DNA of 64,000 bases from CAVPCY01 sp963702525 (GCA_963702525.1 CAVPCY010000012.1:51515-115514), one strand, 5' to 3'. Positions 30,128-42,445 are shown, numbered from the stretch's first letter. The notes: a model not told the origin generated them from the letters alone. Translations and numbers: made by a program.

Positions 30128-31339
30128 CTAGCGAAGAGGGTGCGCGAACGCGCCGATGGGGCGCGTCGCGAGCGAGCGCATCGACGAGACGTGGCGGACG
30201 CGCGCGGGCTGTCCCGAGACCGCCATGCGCGCTCCGCGCGAGCGCGGTCTCGATGGCATCGGCGGCCTCGGCGTCGATGGGGGCGACGGCGAAGACCAGC
30301 ACCTCGTCCGCGTCGGGCGATCCAGCGGCGGCGGCCACGTCCCACACCGCGACGATCCTGCCGTTCACGAGCACCGTCGGCGCGGCGTTGTGGGCGGCAT
30401 CGAAGACGTAGGGCCTCGCGACGTCATCGATGAAGCGCGAGCGGTCGGTGTAGCCCACGATCAGCGGATCGTTGGCGGGAAGCACGGCGACGTTGGGCTG
30501 GTCGAGCAGCGCGGCCCACTCGAGCTCCTCGGCATCGGCGGCGTGCATGAGCCACGTGCCCTCGTGCCCCTTGAGCGCCACCTCGACGATCTCGTCCTCG
30601 AGCGCCTCCATGGCGCGGCGCACCCGCTTGAGGTCCATGCCGGTCCACCACGCGGCGTCGCGCTGGCTGACCGGCCCGTAGCCTCGAACGTATGCCCGGA
30701 GCACCTGCGCGCGGCCTTCGTCCTGGGTGAACCTGTCGAGCTCGATCCCGGGAAGCAGCACCTCGCGCGGTGCGTAGGTCATGCGACGGTCGGTGCGGCC
30801 GCGCTCCGGATGCGAGCGGAGCAGCACGCCCTCGGCAGTCATCAGCGAGATCACCGCGCCGAGGTCGACCGGGGGCTTGAGCCGATCGCGAAGCTGGCCG
30901 AGCGAGAGCGCATCCTCGCGGCACTCGCTCGATGACGCGCGCGGCCCACTGTTCGTAGGCCTTGGCATCGACGCCGCGTGCCCTTCGCGTAGTCCCGCGC
31001 GTACTTGATGACCTGAGGCGAGTTCGCCGCGAATACCACGGGGACGAAGTCGCGCCGAAAGACCTGCAACACCCCGCGCATCCCGCGCCAGCGCACCATC
31101 GAGTGGCGCCGGTCGAGCGCCTGCTCGAACGCGGTGGCATCGAAGCCGGGAATTCGGGCGGACAGCGTCAGGTAGGGGGTCGCGGGGTCGGTCGCGACGA
31201 GGCCCACGACGTCGTAGGTGACCGAGTCCGGCGTCTGCTGCTCCCACGCGCGGTTGAGGTGGTGTCGAGACAGCACGCGGGGCAGGACTCGTGCGGGATC
31301 GTAGGTGGGGACCGACGGCATCGGGCATGCGTCGGGCAC
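30128..31339 (-). CDS. Winged helix DNA-binding domain protein, HTH_42 family (frameshifted)
   Basis: Protein of the winged-helix group formerly called DUF1006, related to YcaQ and AlkX, which unhook DNA crosslinks or act on alkylated DNA. Clear segments are LSRHHLNRAWEQQTPD (domain start), HSMVRWRGMRGVLQVFRRDFVPVVFAANS, then after breaks near 31000 and 30930 EGVLLRSHPERGRTDRRMTYAP, AAWWTGMDLKRVRRAMEALEDEIVEV and VLPANDPLIVGYTDRSRF. The QxQ-like region around the first helix is where AlkX-type catalysis is placed. The stop is uncertain; a last frame change near 30200 gives TAG at 30128. The GTG at 31339 or ATG at 31321 may be used. Confidence 0.75.
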
Positions 31340-31372
31340 CGGCAGCGGCGGACTGCTGCTCGGGCGGGACCG

Positions 31373-32487
31373 CTACTCCGCTGCCGCCCTTCGAGCTCGG
31401 CAGCGCTTTGACGTCGACCGCGGCGATCTCCTCGGCGAGATCGGAGAGGCGTGCGAGCACCGTCACTACGCGGGCGGTCGCGAACGGCGAGGGCGCGTCC
31501 TTGTTGCCGAAGGAGAACTGCTCGTAGCCCGCGGTGCACGCGCCGAGGCGTGACGCGCCCGTCGCGGTCGACGTTGTACGCGATCAGGCACGCGGCGATC
31601 TCCGCGAGCGACCGGCGGTCCTCTTCGCGCGCATCCGGTCCTTGCCACAGCTGCGGGTATAGGCCCACCGCGTCGAGCACGGACAGCGCGTCGTACCAGA
31701 AGCTCGGCCACTTCACGGTCTTGAACTGGTAGCCATGCCCGAACTGGTAGGGGCGCTCCTCGGAGCGGCGGCGCCATACCTCGAGCGGTGTCCGGGCAGC
31801 GTCGAGCGCCGACTTGGGGCGCTTGTCAGCGGGCAGCATCGCGATGCAGCGCAGACCCTCGAGCGTGATCTGCGGGCACGCGGCTGCGCGCCGGCTGGGC
31901 AGGCGCAGCGTCGGCTGGCGCTCGGGAACGCAGCACCAGCCCTGGCCCTGGGTAGTCGGCGTGGCATCGGCCACGACTCGGGCGAGCGCGCGGGCCACGG
32001 CGGGTTCCTCACCATGGCCGAAGCGCGCCAGCACCTCGACGATGGCGTTGTTGTCGCAGCGGTGCGAGTCGACGTTGGGCCGCGGTCGGGCGGGGCCCGA
32101 CACGCGGTAGCGGCCGGCGCGGTCTTGCGCCGCCAGGAGGCTGTCGAGCACGGCGTCGAGCTTCTCGAAGTCGCCGCGCGCCACGCCCATCTCGGCGAGG
32201 AGGTTCAGGCGGTTGGGCAGGAAGCTCGGGCTGTGGTGGTCGGTGGTAGAGGGGGAGGGCCGAGACGGCAGCTGATCGACGAGCTGACGAACGTTCTCGG
32301 CGCCGAGCACCGCATCATGTGCTGCCGAGACGCCCGGGTCGTTCGTGGGCAGGTCCAGCACGCCGACGAGCGTCGCCCATACCGCGAACGGCTCGGCCGA
32401 GTCGAGCAGCCAAGCCACGGGGTCGGCGCCCAGGCACCCCGCCTCGACCAGGGCGCGCACCGTATCGGGCGTTCGAACGGCGTCCAT
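31373..32487 (-). CDS. Protein resembling a terpenoid cyclase-like alpha/alpha barrel, function unknown (frameshifted)
   Basis: Starts at the ATG at 32487 (GTG at 32493 is an alternative). Most of the sequence is clean: residues 1-305 have helical repeats with LLDSAEPFAVWATLVGVLDLP, CDNNAIVEVLARFGHGEEPAVARAL and FKTVKWPSFWYDALSVLDAVGLYPQLW. The repeating pairs of helices, the aromatic and tryptophan content and the position of WCCVPE are like alpha/alpha-barrel proteins of the squalene cyclase fold, but no catalytic motif identifies an activity. Frame changes near 31540 and 31376 lead to a stop at 31373, close to the winged helix gene start, so the pair is probably an operon. Confidence 0.55.
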
Positions 32488-32616
32488 GCGCACATGATAC
32501 GCATTGGGTCACGCGCGGGTGCCTCGCATTGCCCCCTCAATCGCGCGTGGGTATACTCCCGCTTGCGCTCAGGTGAGTTCGCGGCCAAGTGCCGCGAGCG
32601 CCCGGAGCCACCCTCG

Positions 32617-32710
32617 CGGAGAGCTGTCCGAGTGGTTGAAGGAGCACGACTGGAAATCGTGTGTGCGGCGTTAAACCGTACCCAGGGTTCGAATCCCTGG
32701 CTCTCCGCCA
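32617..32710 (+). tRNA. tRNA-Ser (GGA)
   Basis: A 94-base class II tRNA on the plus strand. Acceptor arms GGAGAGC and GCTCTCC pair, the anticodon stem CACGA/TCGTG frames CTGGAAA (anticodon GGA), a long variable arm follows, and CCA is encoded. Confidence 0.95.
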
Positions 32711-32903
32711 GCACCACCTATCGAAGGCCATCGGAACGACTCGGTGGCCTTCGTTGTGCCTGCCGTGCGCGCAACGCCGAGTGGATGACGCGAGCGGCTG
32801 CTGTATGTCGGGCAGTTCACGGCTGCTGACCTGCGCTGGCGCGCGAGGTGCTTACGCTCACTACACTGCATCCAGCACGTTCCTGCCGAGGTTCGGAGTA
32901 TTG

Positions 32904-33926
32904 ATGAGCAAGTCGATCGTTCGCGCGACCGTTGTCGCATTGGCGTTGTGCGCCGTCATGGCCGTCGCCGCCCCCGCCTATGCCGAGGGCCGCGGTCCGG
33001 TGCCCAACGACGCCTACGTCGGCTCGGTGGACCTCTGCGGCATGGACGAGACGCGGGCTCTTGCCGCCATCTCGCAAGAGGCGAGCGTCACCTTGCTGCC
33101 AAGCTCAAGGTGTCCTCGGCCGGCATGTCCTTCACGCTCAACACGCCCGCTGTCCTGAAGCTCAACACGGCCGCCATGCTGGACAAGGCATACGCGTCCG
33201 CCGAGACGACTCACGATTCCTCGGATGGCGAACATCACCACCTCCAGCGTCAACGCGTTCGTGGACCAAGTGGCGCGCAAGGTCAAGCGTGACAAGCGCA
33301 GAGCGCCTACTACTACGTGAGTCACGGCAAGATGCGCTGGCGCCGAGCGGTCTCGGGCCGAGCACTCAACATCACCGCTTCGCGCGCTGCCGTGATGGCG
33401 GCTCTTCGCAAGGAGATCGCCTCGGGCGCAGCGCAGCCCACGGTGGCACTGCCGTACAAGACCTACACGCCCAAGGTCACCGACGGCAAGCTCGGCCGAG
33501 CCATTCTCGTGGACCTGTCACAGCGCAAGCTGCGCCTCTACGACCACTCGAGACTCGTCAAGAAGGTCGGTGTCGCGATGGGGATGTCGCGCTATCCGAC
33601 GCCTCGCGGCAAGTTCAAGATCGTCGCGAAGAATCCGCATCCGGCGTGGCGCAATCCCGGCAGCGGCTGGGCGGCCAACATGCCCGCCTACATCCCGCCT
33701 GGCCCCAGCAATCCGCTTGGCCTGCGCGCGCTCTACCTGAACGCGTCCGGCATTCGGATTCATGGCACCAGCAAGACGGGGAGCATCGGGACCGCTGCGA
33801 GCCACGGCTGCATACGCGTGGCCAACAGCCAGATCGTGAAGCTGTACCCGCTCGTGCCTGTGGACGCCGGTCTGGATCGTCAAGTTGGGGCCACGCCACG
33901 AGGTGCCAGTCCCTGAATTCTTCTGA
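32904..33926 (+). CDS. L,D-transpeptidase (YkuD domain), secreted (frameshifted)
   Basis: Periplasmic or cell-surface enzyme that makes 3-3 peptidoglycan crosslinks. An ATG at 32904 starts a signal peptide (VVALALCAVMAVAAPAYA). The next 120 residues, joined over frame changes near 33105, 33230 and 33310, resemble the beta-strand-rich PG_binding_4 region (KVSSAGMSFTLNTPAVLKL). The catalytic YkuD domain is intact from 33317: ILVDLSQRKLRLYDHSRLVKKVGVAMG, then RIHGTSKTGSIGTAASHGCIRVAN with the catalytic His and Cys. After a last frame change near 33862 the protein ends VWIVKLG and a short tail to 33926. A partial second copy of its C terminus lies at 41415-41564. Confidence 0.9.
33739..33884 (+). 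repeat. Direct repeat, copy 1, in the L,D-transpeptidase gene
   Basis: This 146-base stretch covering the catalytic HGT...SHGC region is nearly identical to 41415-41561, with scattered third-base differences. The two copies lie in the same orientation and bracket the giant surface gene. Confidence 0.85.
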
Positions 33927-34133
33927 AGCGCCGTCTTCCATGATGTCCCAAGTCCTCACGGGTATAGACTGGACGTGCGGCCGCGCCTGATAAGGGGCGA
34001 CCGGCGGACTAGGCAACGCGGCACGGTCGAAGCGCACGTCTGTCGCAAACCCAGGGGCCTGCAAGTCGCGCATCGATGCTCGCGTGCCTCGAGGGGCGCG
34101 GTCTCCATTCCCGCGCCGGCGGGGAGGCCAGAC

Positions 34134-37100
34134 ATGGGCGCGGCTCACGGCGTCATCTCATTATTCTCGGCGTACCGGTCTTGGTTGGTTGCCCGTATCC
34201 TGCGCCGGCGTTCGCGCACTGAACGATCCGAGGCGCGGCGTTGCGTCACCGCGGCCACACTGGCTGTGGTGCTGCTCGCGAACCTGGTGGACCCGGTTGT
34301 CCCTGCGCTGGCCGCAACGCCTCCCATCGCCAACGCCGGGGAAGACCGTACCGTGCCATCCGGCACGCAGGTCAAGCTGGACGGAACGCTCAGCACGAGT
34401 GCGGGCGGCATTCCTGTCAGCTACTCGTGGGCGCAGGTGTCCGGGCCCACCGTCAAGCTCGTGTCCTTGAACGGGGCCGGATCGCGGATGGAGTTCTTCG
34501 CGCCGCTGGTCGCCTCGAGCACCGAGCTCGTCTTCCGGCTCACCGTCAACGACGGGACGCTCAGCGGCTCGGCCACCGTTACCGTCACCGTCGTACCGGG
34601 GACCATGCCGTATCGCTTGAACCGGCAGCCGGGCCGGGCGGGATACCAGGACATCAAGGCGGTCGGTCGCACTGTCTACACCGCGTGGTGCTATCGCAAC
34701 GGCGGTGCGCTCGAGGTCTGGTTCTCCCGCAGTTTCGACGGAGGGGCGACCTACGAGACGCCGCAGTGCCTGTCGCGGGAGGACCCGCTGCCCTTCGTCG
34801 GACTGGGTGACTGCGAGTACCCCACGATCGCGGTGGAGGGCCTCAACGTCTACGTTGCCTGGCGGCAGCACGTCCTGACGGCGGGCAACAAGAGGGGCAT
34901 GCGGGCGGTCCTCGCCGCGAACACGACGGGCGGAACGGTCCACTCTTGGGAGCTGACCGCGTTCGGTGACGACGCGACGTACACCTCGGTACCCGAGGTT
35001 GCAGCCACCACCGACGGGGTGCACCACAACGCTTTCATGCTGTTCTCGGCATCGACGCCCACCGGTGAGCCGCTCACGCTGGTCAGCCGCCAGGACGCCG
35101 GGAGCGCCTTCACCGAGACCGTCGTCGAACCGAACACCGACTACCAGTGGGGACATCGCGCGCTTGCGGCCTCGGGCGACTACGCGTACGTCTCCTACGT
35201 CGGGTCCTCGGCCGGCCAGACGCCCATCAAGCTTTACGGCCGATCGGCCTCGACCGGCGCCGAGAGGCGCGGGAGCTTCGACGAGACCGGCGCAGTGGGT
35301 ACCGAGCTGGCGGCTTCGCCCGACGGCGAGCTGTGCGTCGCGTGGACGACGCTGGGACCGGTCGCGGGCCGCACCCGCATTCTGTCGTACGGCTCGGTCG
35401 TGCCGACGTCGAGCCTGAGCGGAACCAAGACCCCGATCAACTACGGCGAGCGATACGAACCAGTCCGTACCGGACGTCGCGTGGACCGGCGACGCGTTCG
35501 CGGTCGCGTGGACCGACCTCGCATCGGGGACCTACGGCGGCCAGGACTACATCTGTTCCGCCCGGTTCAGCACGGTCGGCGACCTCGAGAACGAGAAGAG
35601 GATCTACGCGCTCACCCCACGCACGAGCGGTAGCCTGGGCTTCGGCCAGAACGCGCGCACGGCCGGCAGTGGCGGGCTGGTGGCGCTGGGCTGGTCCGAC
35701 GACCGGCACGCCTACACGTCCGTCAGTCGCGACAGACGGGCGCACGTTCGATCCGGCGGTCGACCAGAGCACCTGGACCGTCGATGGTGGCGGCCTGGCC
35801 CTGGCCTCCAACGGGGCCGCCGAGACCCCGGCAGTCCACGCCTCGTGGGGCGGCAACCTGCGCTGGGAGAACGAGGACGTCCACGTGGACGTCTACACCA
35901 AGCGTCTCGCAGTGGTCGCCGACGAGAACCTCGCACTCGAGAAGCTCCAGGTGGTTCAGGCGCCGTGGGACGATACGCCCTCCCAGCGCTTCGCCAAGGA
36001 CAAGAAGACCGCCTTCCGTCTCGACGTGGCCAACGGCTTCGCCCACCCGGTCACCACGCAAGTCGAGCTGCGCTACACGCAGGTCACCGGCGGTGTGCCC
36101 AACGAGACAGTGATGACCAAGGACGTCACGCTGCCGGCCTTCGATACCAAGCCGGTCTACTTCGAGGGGATCAGGCTCACGGGCGACTCGGTCGCCGCCT
36201 CCGCGACGGTGAATCCCGCAAACTCGCCGGCCGAATCGCTGCGCTCGGACAACGAGGCGGCGCTCAGCTCCCGCACCATCTACGAGACCAAGAAGCTCGA
36301 TGGCCTGTTCGTCCCGATGGTGGTGCCCGGGGACTTCGGGCCGTCGCTCTCCCAGTTCGACTCGGCCAGGGCCTCGTGGAGCCGCTACCTCGCCGAGACC
36401 TACCCGATCGATGACGCGCATTGGCTGGCACGGTCGAACTGGACCTCCGGATGGAAACCGAACCTGCCGGGCTACACCCCGGGCGACAGGTTGAACCTCG
36501 AGGAATTGCGCAGCATCTGGGCTCAGCTGCAGGAACTGGCAACGCTGACCGGCCACGACGTCGCCATCGGCGTCGTCCGTAAGGGCTGGTTCGCCGAGAA
36601 GACCTCGACCGACTACTCCGACGCGGTCGGCCTCGCCCCGTTGGGGGGAAGGTGCACGCCGGGCTGGAGGAGGTCGGGTCAACCTCCTCAGATCGCTGCG
36701 CACGAGATAGCTCACACCTACGCGCTCATACCGCCGGGCACGCCCGGCGACATGAAGCCCGCCAACGACGCGCACTTCAACCGGCTGATCGCCACGGGCT
36801 ACTCGGCGTCGCGCGGGGAGATCGGCCTGAGCGATACCACGAATCCGCCGTACGACTTCATGCAGTACACGGCGGTTGCCAACACGTGGGTGAGCCCGTT
36901 CGTCTACTACACGCTCATGAACAAGCTGATGACTTGGGCACCCGACCCGCCGGTGGTTCTGCTCTCCGGTGTCGTGGACAAGGAAGCCGGCAGCGCGGAA
37001 CTCCGGCCCGCCTACCGGTTCGACAGCGAATCGGACGTCGACCTCGGCACGACCGGTGAACTGGGGATCGTCTTCAGGGGCGCGGGCGACGTCGAGCTGG

Positions 37101-40100
37101 CGTCCGCCGGGTTCGACCTGTCGTTCAGAGCCACCGGGGCCGGCCTTTCCGGATCGAGCGAGTCCAGCGCCGCGCCCTTCTCGGTGCGCGTACCCTGGGT
37201 CGACGGCACCGAGAAGATCGAGCTCGTTCGTGGCGGAACCGTCGTCGCCACGCGGCTCGTATCCCCGAATGCGCCCACGGTGAGCGTGACATCACCTGCC
37301 GCCGCGGCCGCATTCTCGGTGGGAGAGACGGTGACCGTGAGCTGGAGCGGCGCGGACACCGACGGTGGCGCGCTCTCCTACACGCCGATGCTCTCGACCG
37401 ACGATGGCGTCACGTGGGCGCCGCTCTCGGCGATACCGCAGAGACCAGCTGCGAGTTCGTGCCCACACGCTCGCAAGTCACCGAGAACGCCAAGATCAAG
37501 GTGCTCGTCACCGACGGCGTGAATTCGGGCGAGGATGCCTCCGACGAGTTCGCGATCCGGCCGGTCGTCCCGACCTCCGCTGGTGGCGGCGGTGTGCCTA
37601 CATGGGGACCGGTCATCGGATTCCCCAAGCCCGCGTCCGGGACCGATCCCAAGTACATAGACCCGGGCACATGGACGCTCGGTGCGCACGGCGACACCGT
37701 GTACGCGAGCTGGCTCGACCAGAACGACCTGTGGGACACGAAGGACCATCTGCGCGTCATGAAGAGCACGGACCGGGGCACGACCTGGGGACCGGCCCTC
37801 GACATGAGCGGTCCGATGGAGCTCGACGGCGCTGCGGAGGACGCCAACGAGATGCAGGTGTTCACCTTCGTGGGCGATGCGGTCTACACGCTCTCCTTCG
37901 AGCGGATAGACGCCGACAATCGCAAGCTCGTGGTTCGGAAGAGCAGGGACGGCGGTGCGTCGGTTGAGACGAGCAGCGTTGTCACCACCTCCAAGAGGTC
38001 ACCGGCATTTCCGAACGTGCAGCGCCCGAAGATGGTGGTCGACGGCTCGAACGTCTACGTTCTGGTAGACGTCGTGGCCTCGGCGAGTTCGATGCAGGTG
38101 TGGTTGTTCAAGAGCACCGACGGAGGGGCCACCTTCGGCGGCCCGACCGTGGTCGCGCAGGGTCCGTGGAACGGCGTGGGCTCGATAGGGAACGCCCAAT
38201 TCTGCGTCGAGGGCGACAGCGTCTACGTCACCTTCAGTTACGGCAACACCAACCTCTACGGACCGCCGGATGCGGCGATGGCGGTGAGCCACGACGGCGG
38301 GGCGACCTTCTCGCCGCCGGAGACACGGCTCACGAACGTCTACCTTCCGAGCGTGGCTGCCGAGGAAGGCCGCGTGTACGTCGCGGCCTACGCATCGACG
38401 GTGGCAGACGGCGTGAAGCTCACCGCGAGCGACGACTACGGCGCCACATTCGGCGCCGCGCGGACTCTCAGCGGGGGTTGGACGGGCGACTTCGAGGTCT
38501 CGCCGCCGAAGATCCTCGACGCGCGGAGACCGTGCCACCGTCATCTGGCAGGGCCGCGTCGTCGGTTCGTCGATCCGCTGGCCGATGTTCTCGGCGGCCA
38601 GCGCCGACGGGGGTGCGACCTTCGCGCCCACCTATGACCTCTACAGTGTTCTCTCGCCGAGCGACCCCTCGCAGTTCCTGCGGCATTCGTGGCGCCTGCT
38701 CGACGACTCCATACGCGCGCAGGGCGACAGCATCTACGTGGCGACCCACCTCTACGGCCCGTGGTCCGAACCGGGCGGCTCCGGCAACAGCAAGCGGCTG
38801 GCGGTCTTCACGAGCACGGACTTCGGCGCGACGTTCGGTGCCCCCGACCTGTCCACGCTGGTCCCGGCGAAGGAAGACGCGAGTGCCAAGGCGGTTCTCG
38901 CGGTCGCTCCGGGTTTGGTCTATGCGGGTGCAGGCGTCGATACCTACTGGACCGACTACCTGGCGTTCCTGCGGGTCGGGATCGACCGGCAGTGCTCCGG
39001 CGATCGCGGCTGGTCCGGACCTTGCGGTGACCGAGGGCCAGGAGACGTCGGTCACCGCGGACTTCTCGGCAGATGACGCGAGTGCAGCGACCGCCACCAT
39101 CGACTGGGGCGACGGGACTGTTTCGAGCGGTATCGTGGCCGGGGCTGGCACCACCGGCACAGTGAGTGCCGCGCACGCGTATGGGACCTACGGCACCTAC
39201 GACGCGACCGCGCACCTGGCGGTCGGTGGTCAGTCCGCCGAGGACACCTTCACGGTGACGGTTGCCGATGTCGCGCCGGTGGTAAGCGCGCCGACGGAGG
39301 TGACCACGACGACCGTCGGTCTGCCGTGGCGGCCGACGGAGGTACACTTCTCCGATGCCGGGTGGAACGACGCGCTCTCAGCGACGATCGACTGGGGCGA
39401 CGGAACGGTAGCGCCTGCCGCGCTGCGGGTGACGAGCCCCGGCGGCACCGGCGAGGCGCAGGCCGGGTCGGTCGACGCGACCCATACGTACTCGGCGCCC
39501 GGCGCCTACACGGTGTCCGTGACTGTCGATGACGGAGCCGATGAGACCGCCGCGACCTTCTCGGTGGTGGCCGAGGTCAACCACGATCCGGTCGCAGACG
39601 CGGGCGGTCCGTACACCTCCTACGAAGGCGAGCCGTTCTCGCTGGACGCGTCGGCGTCCAGCGACCCGGACCTCAACGCGCTCACCTTCGAGTGGACGCT
39701 CGACGGCGATGTGCTCGGATCACCGCTGATCGACAATCGCACACTGTGGGCGAGTCTGCCCGACGACGGAAGCTACGGCGCCGATGTCGAGGTTCGCGAC
39801 GGACGCGGTGGAAGCGACACTGAGGCGTCCACAGTCACGGTGACGAACGTCGCGCCGATAGTTTCCGCTGCGGCATCCGGCACTGTCAGCCTCACCCGGC
39901 CGCTCAGCATCCCCACCACAGAGCTAGCTACCTTTGCCGACCCCGGCGTGCTCGACACCCACATCGCAACCATCGACTGGGGCGACGGGAGCACGAGCGC
40001 GGGCACCGTCGAGGAGTCGGGCGGCTCGGGCAGCCTGTCGGGAGGTCATACGTACGCGGTGCCGGGCGACTACACCGTCACCGTGACTGTCACGGACGAC

Positions 40101-41360
40101 GACGGCGGGGTCGACAGCGGCACCCTCGGCCTGACGGTCGTCGCTTTGAATCGCCCGCCGGTGGCGACCGACGCCACCGTGACCACTACCGCCGGTAGGC
40201 CAGTCGCTGTCACCTTGTCCGCCACCGACCCTGATGGCGATTCGCTTACCTGGCTGCCCGCCCCGCTGGTCGCGCCGACCTCGGGAACGCTTTCGGGCAC
40301 GGCCCCCAACCTCATCTACACGCCCAAGCCGGGCTTCGCGGGCACCGACGTGTTCGCCCATCAGGTCTCTGACGGCAACGGCGGCACGGACGTCGCGAGC
40401 ACCGTGGTGAATGTGACCTCCAAGGTCAGACGAGTCCCCGGCGCTGACGGCTACCAGATCGCGCTTGCCTCGTCGCGTGAGACGTTCGGGACGGGGCGCT
40501 GCCCCACCGTGGTCCTCGCGAGCGGCGCGCGCTGGGATGACGCGCTGGCAGCCTCCGGGCTTGCCGGTACGGTGAGATCCCCGGTCCTGCTGACCAAACC
40601 GACCTCGCTTCCCTCCGGACTCGTGAGCGAGCTCAAACGTCTGGGGGCGAAGCGGATCTACCTCGTCGGCAACTCCACATCGGTCTCAAACGGTGTGCTC
40701 ACCTCACTGAAGAACAGCGGCTTCTCGGTCACCCGCATCTCAGGCGCGAACCGCTACGAGGTCGCGAAGAACGTGGCCTATCGCATCGAGGCACTTCGCG
40801 GCAACAACAAGGTGACCCAGGCGTTCGTGGTCAGAGGCGACGCCTTCTACGACGCGCTGATGGTCTCGGCGCTCGCCTACAACCGCAAGGTGCCGGTGCT
40901 CTACACGCCGAACAAGTCCCTGAGTACCAACACGGCGAGGGCGATACGCGCCCTCGACATCGACGAGGTCATCATCGGAGGGGACACCAACGTGGTCTCT
41001 TCGAGAGTGGCGCGCTCCATGGCAAGGCTGCGAAGCGTGGATCGCGTCACGCGCTGGGGCGGCTACGGGGCAGCCGGGACCTCGGTCGCGATCACGAATG
41101 GCGCGGCCAAGCGCGGTTGGATCAGCTACTCGACGGTGGGCACCGTGAACTGGGTCTCGTACCCCGATGGCCTCTCGGCGTCCTCGGCCATCGGTTATCG
41201 TCGCGGGCCGCTGCTGCTGCTCGCCCGCACCTCCCTGCTCACGCAGACGCGCGACCTGCTGCGCTCGCACAAGAGCCAGATCAGGTCGGTGTGGGTGTTC
41301 GGGCGCCCGGCGACGGTTAACGAGCCGGTGCTCGGAGCGATGCGGGTGGTGGTGGACTGA
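34134..41360 (+). CDS. Giant secreted surface protein: propellers, metalloprotease motif, PKD domains and cell-wall-binding type 2 repeats (frameshifted)
   Basis: About 2400 residues. The ATG at 34134 has a GGGGAGG site and a long basic signal peptide ending LAATPP. Domain order, with base positions: PKD-like Ig domain (34320-34600), sialidase-like beta propeller with SFDGGATY-type Asp-box repeats (34610-35700), a beta-rich module, a metalloprotease segment with HEIAH at 36701-36715, an Ig-like stretch, a second propeller with STDGGATFG Asp boxes (37600-38990), PKD domains (39030-40140), a cadherin-like domain, and three cell-wall-binding type 2 repeats at the C terminus (40430-41360, LGAKRIYLVG type). 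Breaks occur near 35460, 35640, 35740, 37440, 38525 and 39000. The protein is presumably held on the wall by the terminal repeats. No substrate can be named. Confidence 0.8.
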
Positions 41361-41414
41361 GGTTGCACAGACTCGGATGAAGCAGGCGTCGGCTTGGGTC
41401 ATAATCTCCCCATC

Positions 41415-41564
41415 GAACGCGCCCGGCATCCGGATCCATGGCACCAGCAAGACGGGGAGCATCGGCACGCGGCGAGCCACGGCTGCATACGCGTGGCCAA
41501 CAGCCAGATCGTGAAGCTCTACCCGAAGGTGCCCGTGGGAACGCCGGTCTTCATCGTCAAGTAG
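41415..41564 (+). pseudogene. Truncated L,D-transpeptidase fragment (direct repeat copy 2)
   Basis: Only the last 50 codons of a YkuD domain are present: PGIRIHGTSKTGSIGT, then, after one base change near 41468, SHGCIRVANSQIVKLYPK and an ending VFIVK at a stop TAG 41562-41564. No start, signal peptide or N-terminal part precedes it; the upstream bases are intergenic. It matches 33739-33884 almost exactly. It looks like the remainder of a duplicated or interrupted gene. Confidence 0.75.
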
Positions 41565-41641
41565 CGAGATCGAGTTCGTCCTGGCGGGGCTCCTTCAGGC
41601 ATAATCTGCATGTCACAGACGTCTACGGAGGCCTTCGACCG

Positions 41642-42391
41642 ATGGCGGCTATCTTCACACCCGAGAACCTTGTAGCGCTTGTAACGCTTACCATCCTCGA
41701 GCTCGTTCTCGGGGTCGACAACGTTATCTTCCTAGCGATAGTCACCCAAGACGTACCGCTCGAGAAGCGCGACCGGATTCGCAAGCTCGGCCTCGGTCTC
41801 GCGCTTATCGGCCGAATCGTCATGGTGCTTGGCATCTCGTGGCTGCTCGGCCTGGACGAGACGCTCTTCACGCTCATGGGCCACGCGTTCAGCATCAAAG
41901 ACGTCATCCTGCTTTCCGGCGGTCTGTTCCTCACGTACAAAGCGGTCACCGAGATATACAAGGCGACCGAACTCAAGGAAGAGGAGGCGGAAGCGCCAGC
42001 GAAGCCCACCGTGGCGGGCATGGCGGGGGTCGTGACTCAGATCGTGGTGGTCGATATGGTCTTCGCTATCGACTCGGTACTTACCGCGGTCGGACTGACG
42101 TCAGAGACATGGATCATCATCGTCGCCATGACGATCGCAATCGTGTCGATGATGTTCTACGCCGGCAAACTCGCCGACTTCATCGAGGAGCACCCGTCAC
42201 TCAAGATGCTCGCGCTCTCGTTCCTGGTGCTCGTGGGCGTGCTACTCATCGCCGATGCCTTCGGCGAGGAACTGGATCGCAACTACGTGTACTTCGCGAT
42301 CCTGTTCTCGCTGGGCGTCGAAGCGCTCAACTTCCGTCGCTCGGCGAATCTCCAACGCGAGAAGGCGAAGATGGGTCCGACCGGCGTCTAG
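41642..42391 (+). CDS. TerC family integral membrane protein
   Basis: Intact 249-residue protein with seven predicted helices, the usual size. Family motifs: LELVLGVDNVIFLAIV in the first helix (the acidic residue likely binds or passes a metal ion) and QIVVVDMVFAIDSVLTAVGL in the fifth, the second conserved acidic pair. A charged loop (ELKEEEAEAPAKP) separates the halves. The ATG at 41642 follows GGAGG. A CATAAT at 41602 may be a -10 box. TerC proteins of this group are linked to manganese efflux and to metallation of secreted proteins, which may be relevant next to so many exported proteins. No yybP-ykoY riboswitch is seen upstream. Confidence 0.92.
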   Translation: MAAIFTPENLVALVTLTILELVLGVDNVIFLAIVTQDVPLEKRDRIRKLGLGLALIGRIVMVLGISWLLGLDETLFTLMGHAFSIKDVILLSGGLFLTYKAVTEIYKATELKEEEAEAPAKPTVAGMAGVVTQIVVVDMVFAIDSVLTAVGLTSETWIIIVAMTIAIVSMMFYAGKLADFIEEHPSLKMLALSFLVLVGVLLIADAFGEELDRNYVYFAILFSLGVEALNFRRSANLQREKAKMGPTGV

Positions 42392-42445
42392 CTCCGCAGT
42401 GCCGGCGGGCCATCTCCGGACTCACGTCCGCGTGCGCTGCTGGCG

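Noticed and set aside
41380..41412. CATAAT box before the truncated transpeptidase fragment as a sign of a real gene
   Set aside because: No start codon with a ribosome site leads into the fragment, and the N-terminal two thirds of the protein are absent.
41565..41641. Possible manganese riboswitch (yybP-ykoY) before the TerC gene
   Set aside because: The leader is only about 77 bases and lacks the paired stems and conserved loops expected of that riboswitch.
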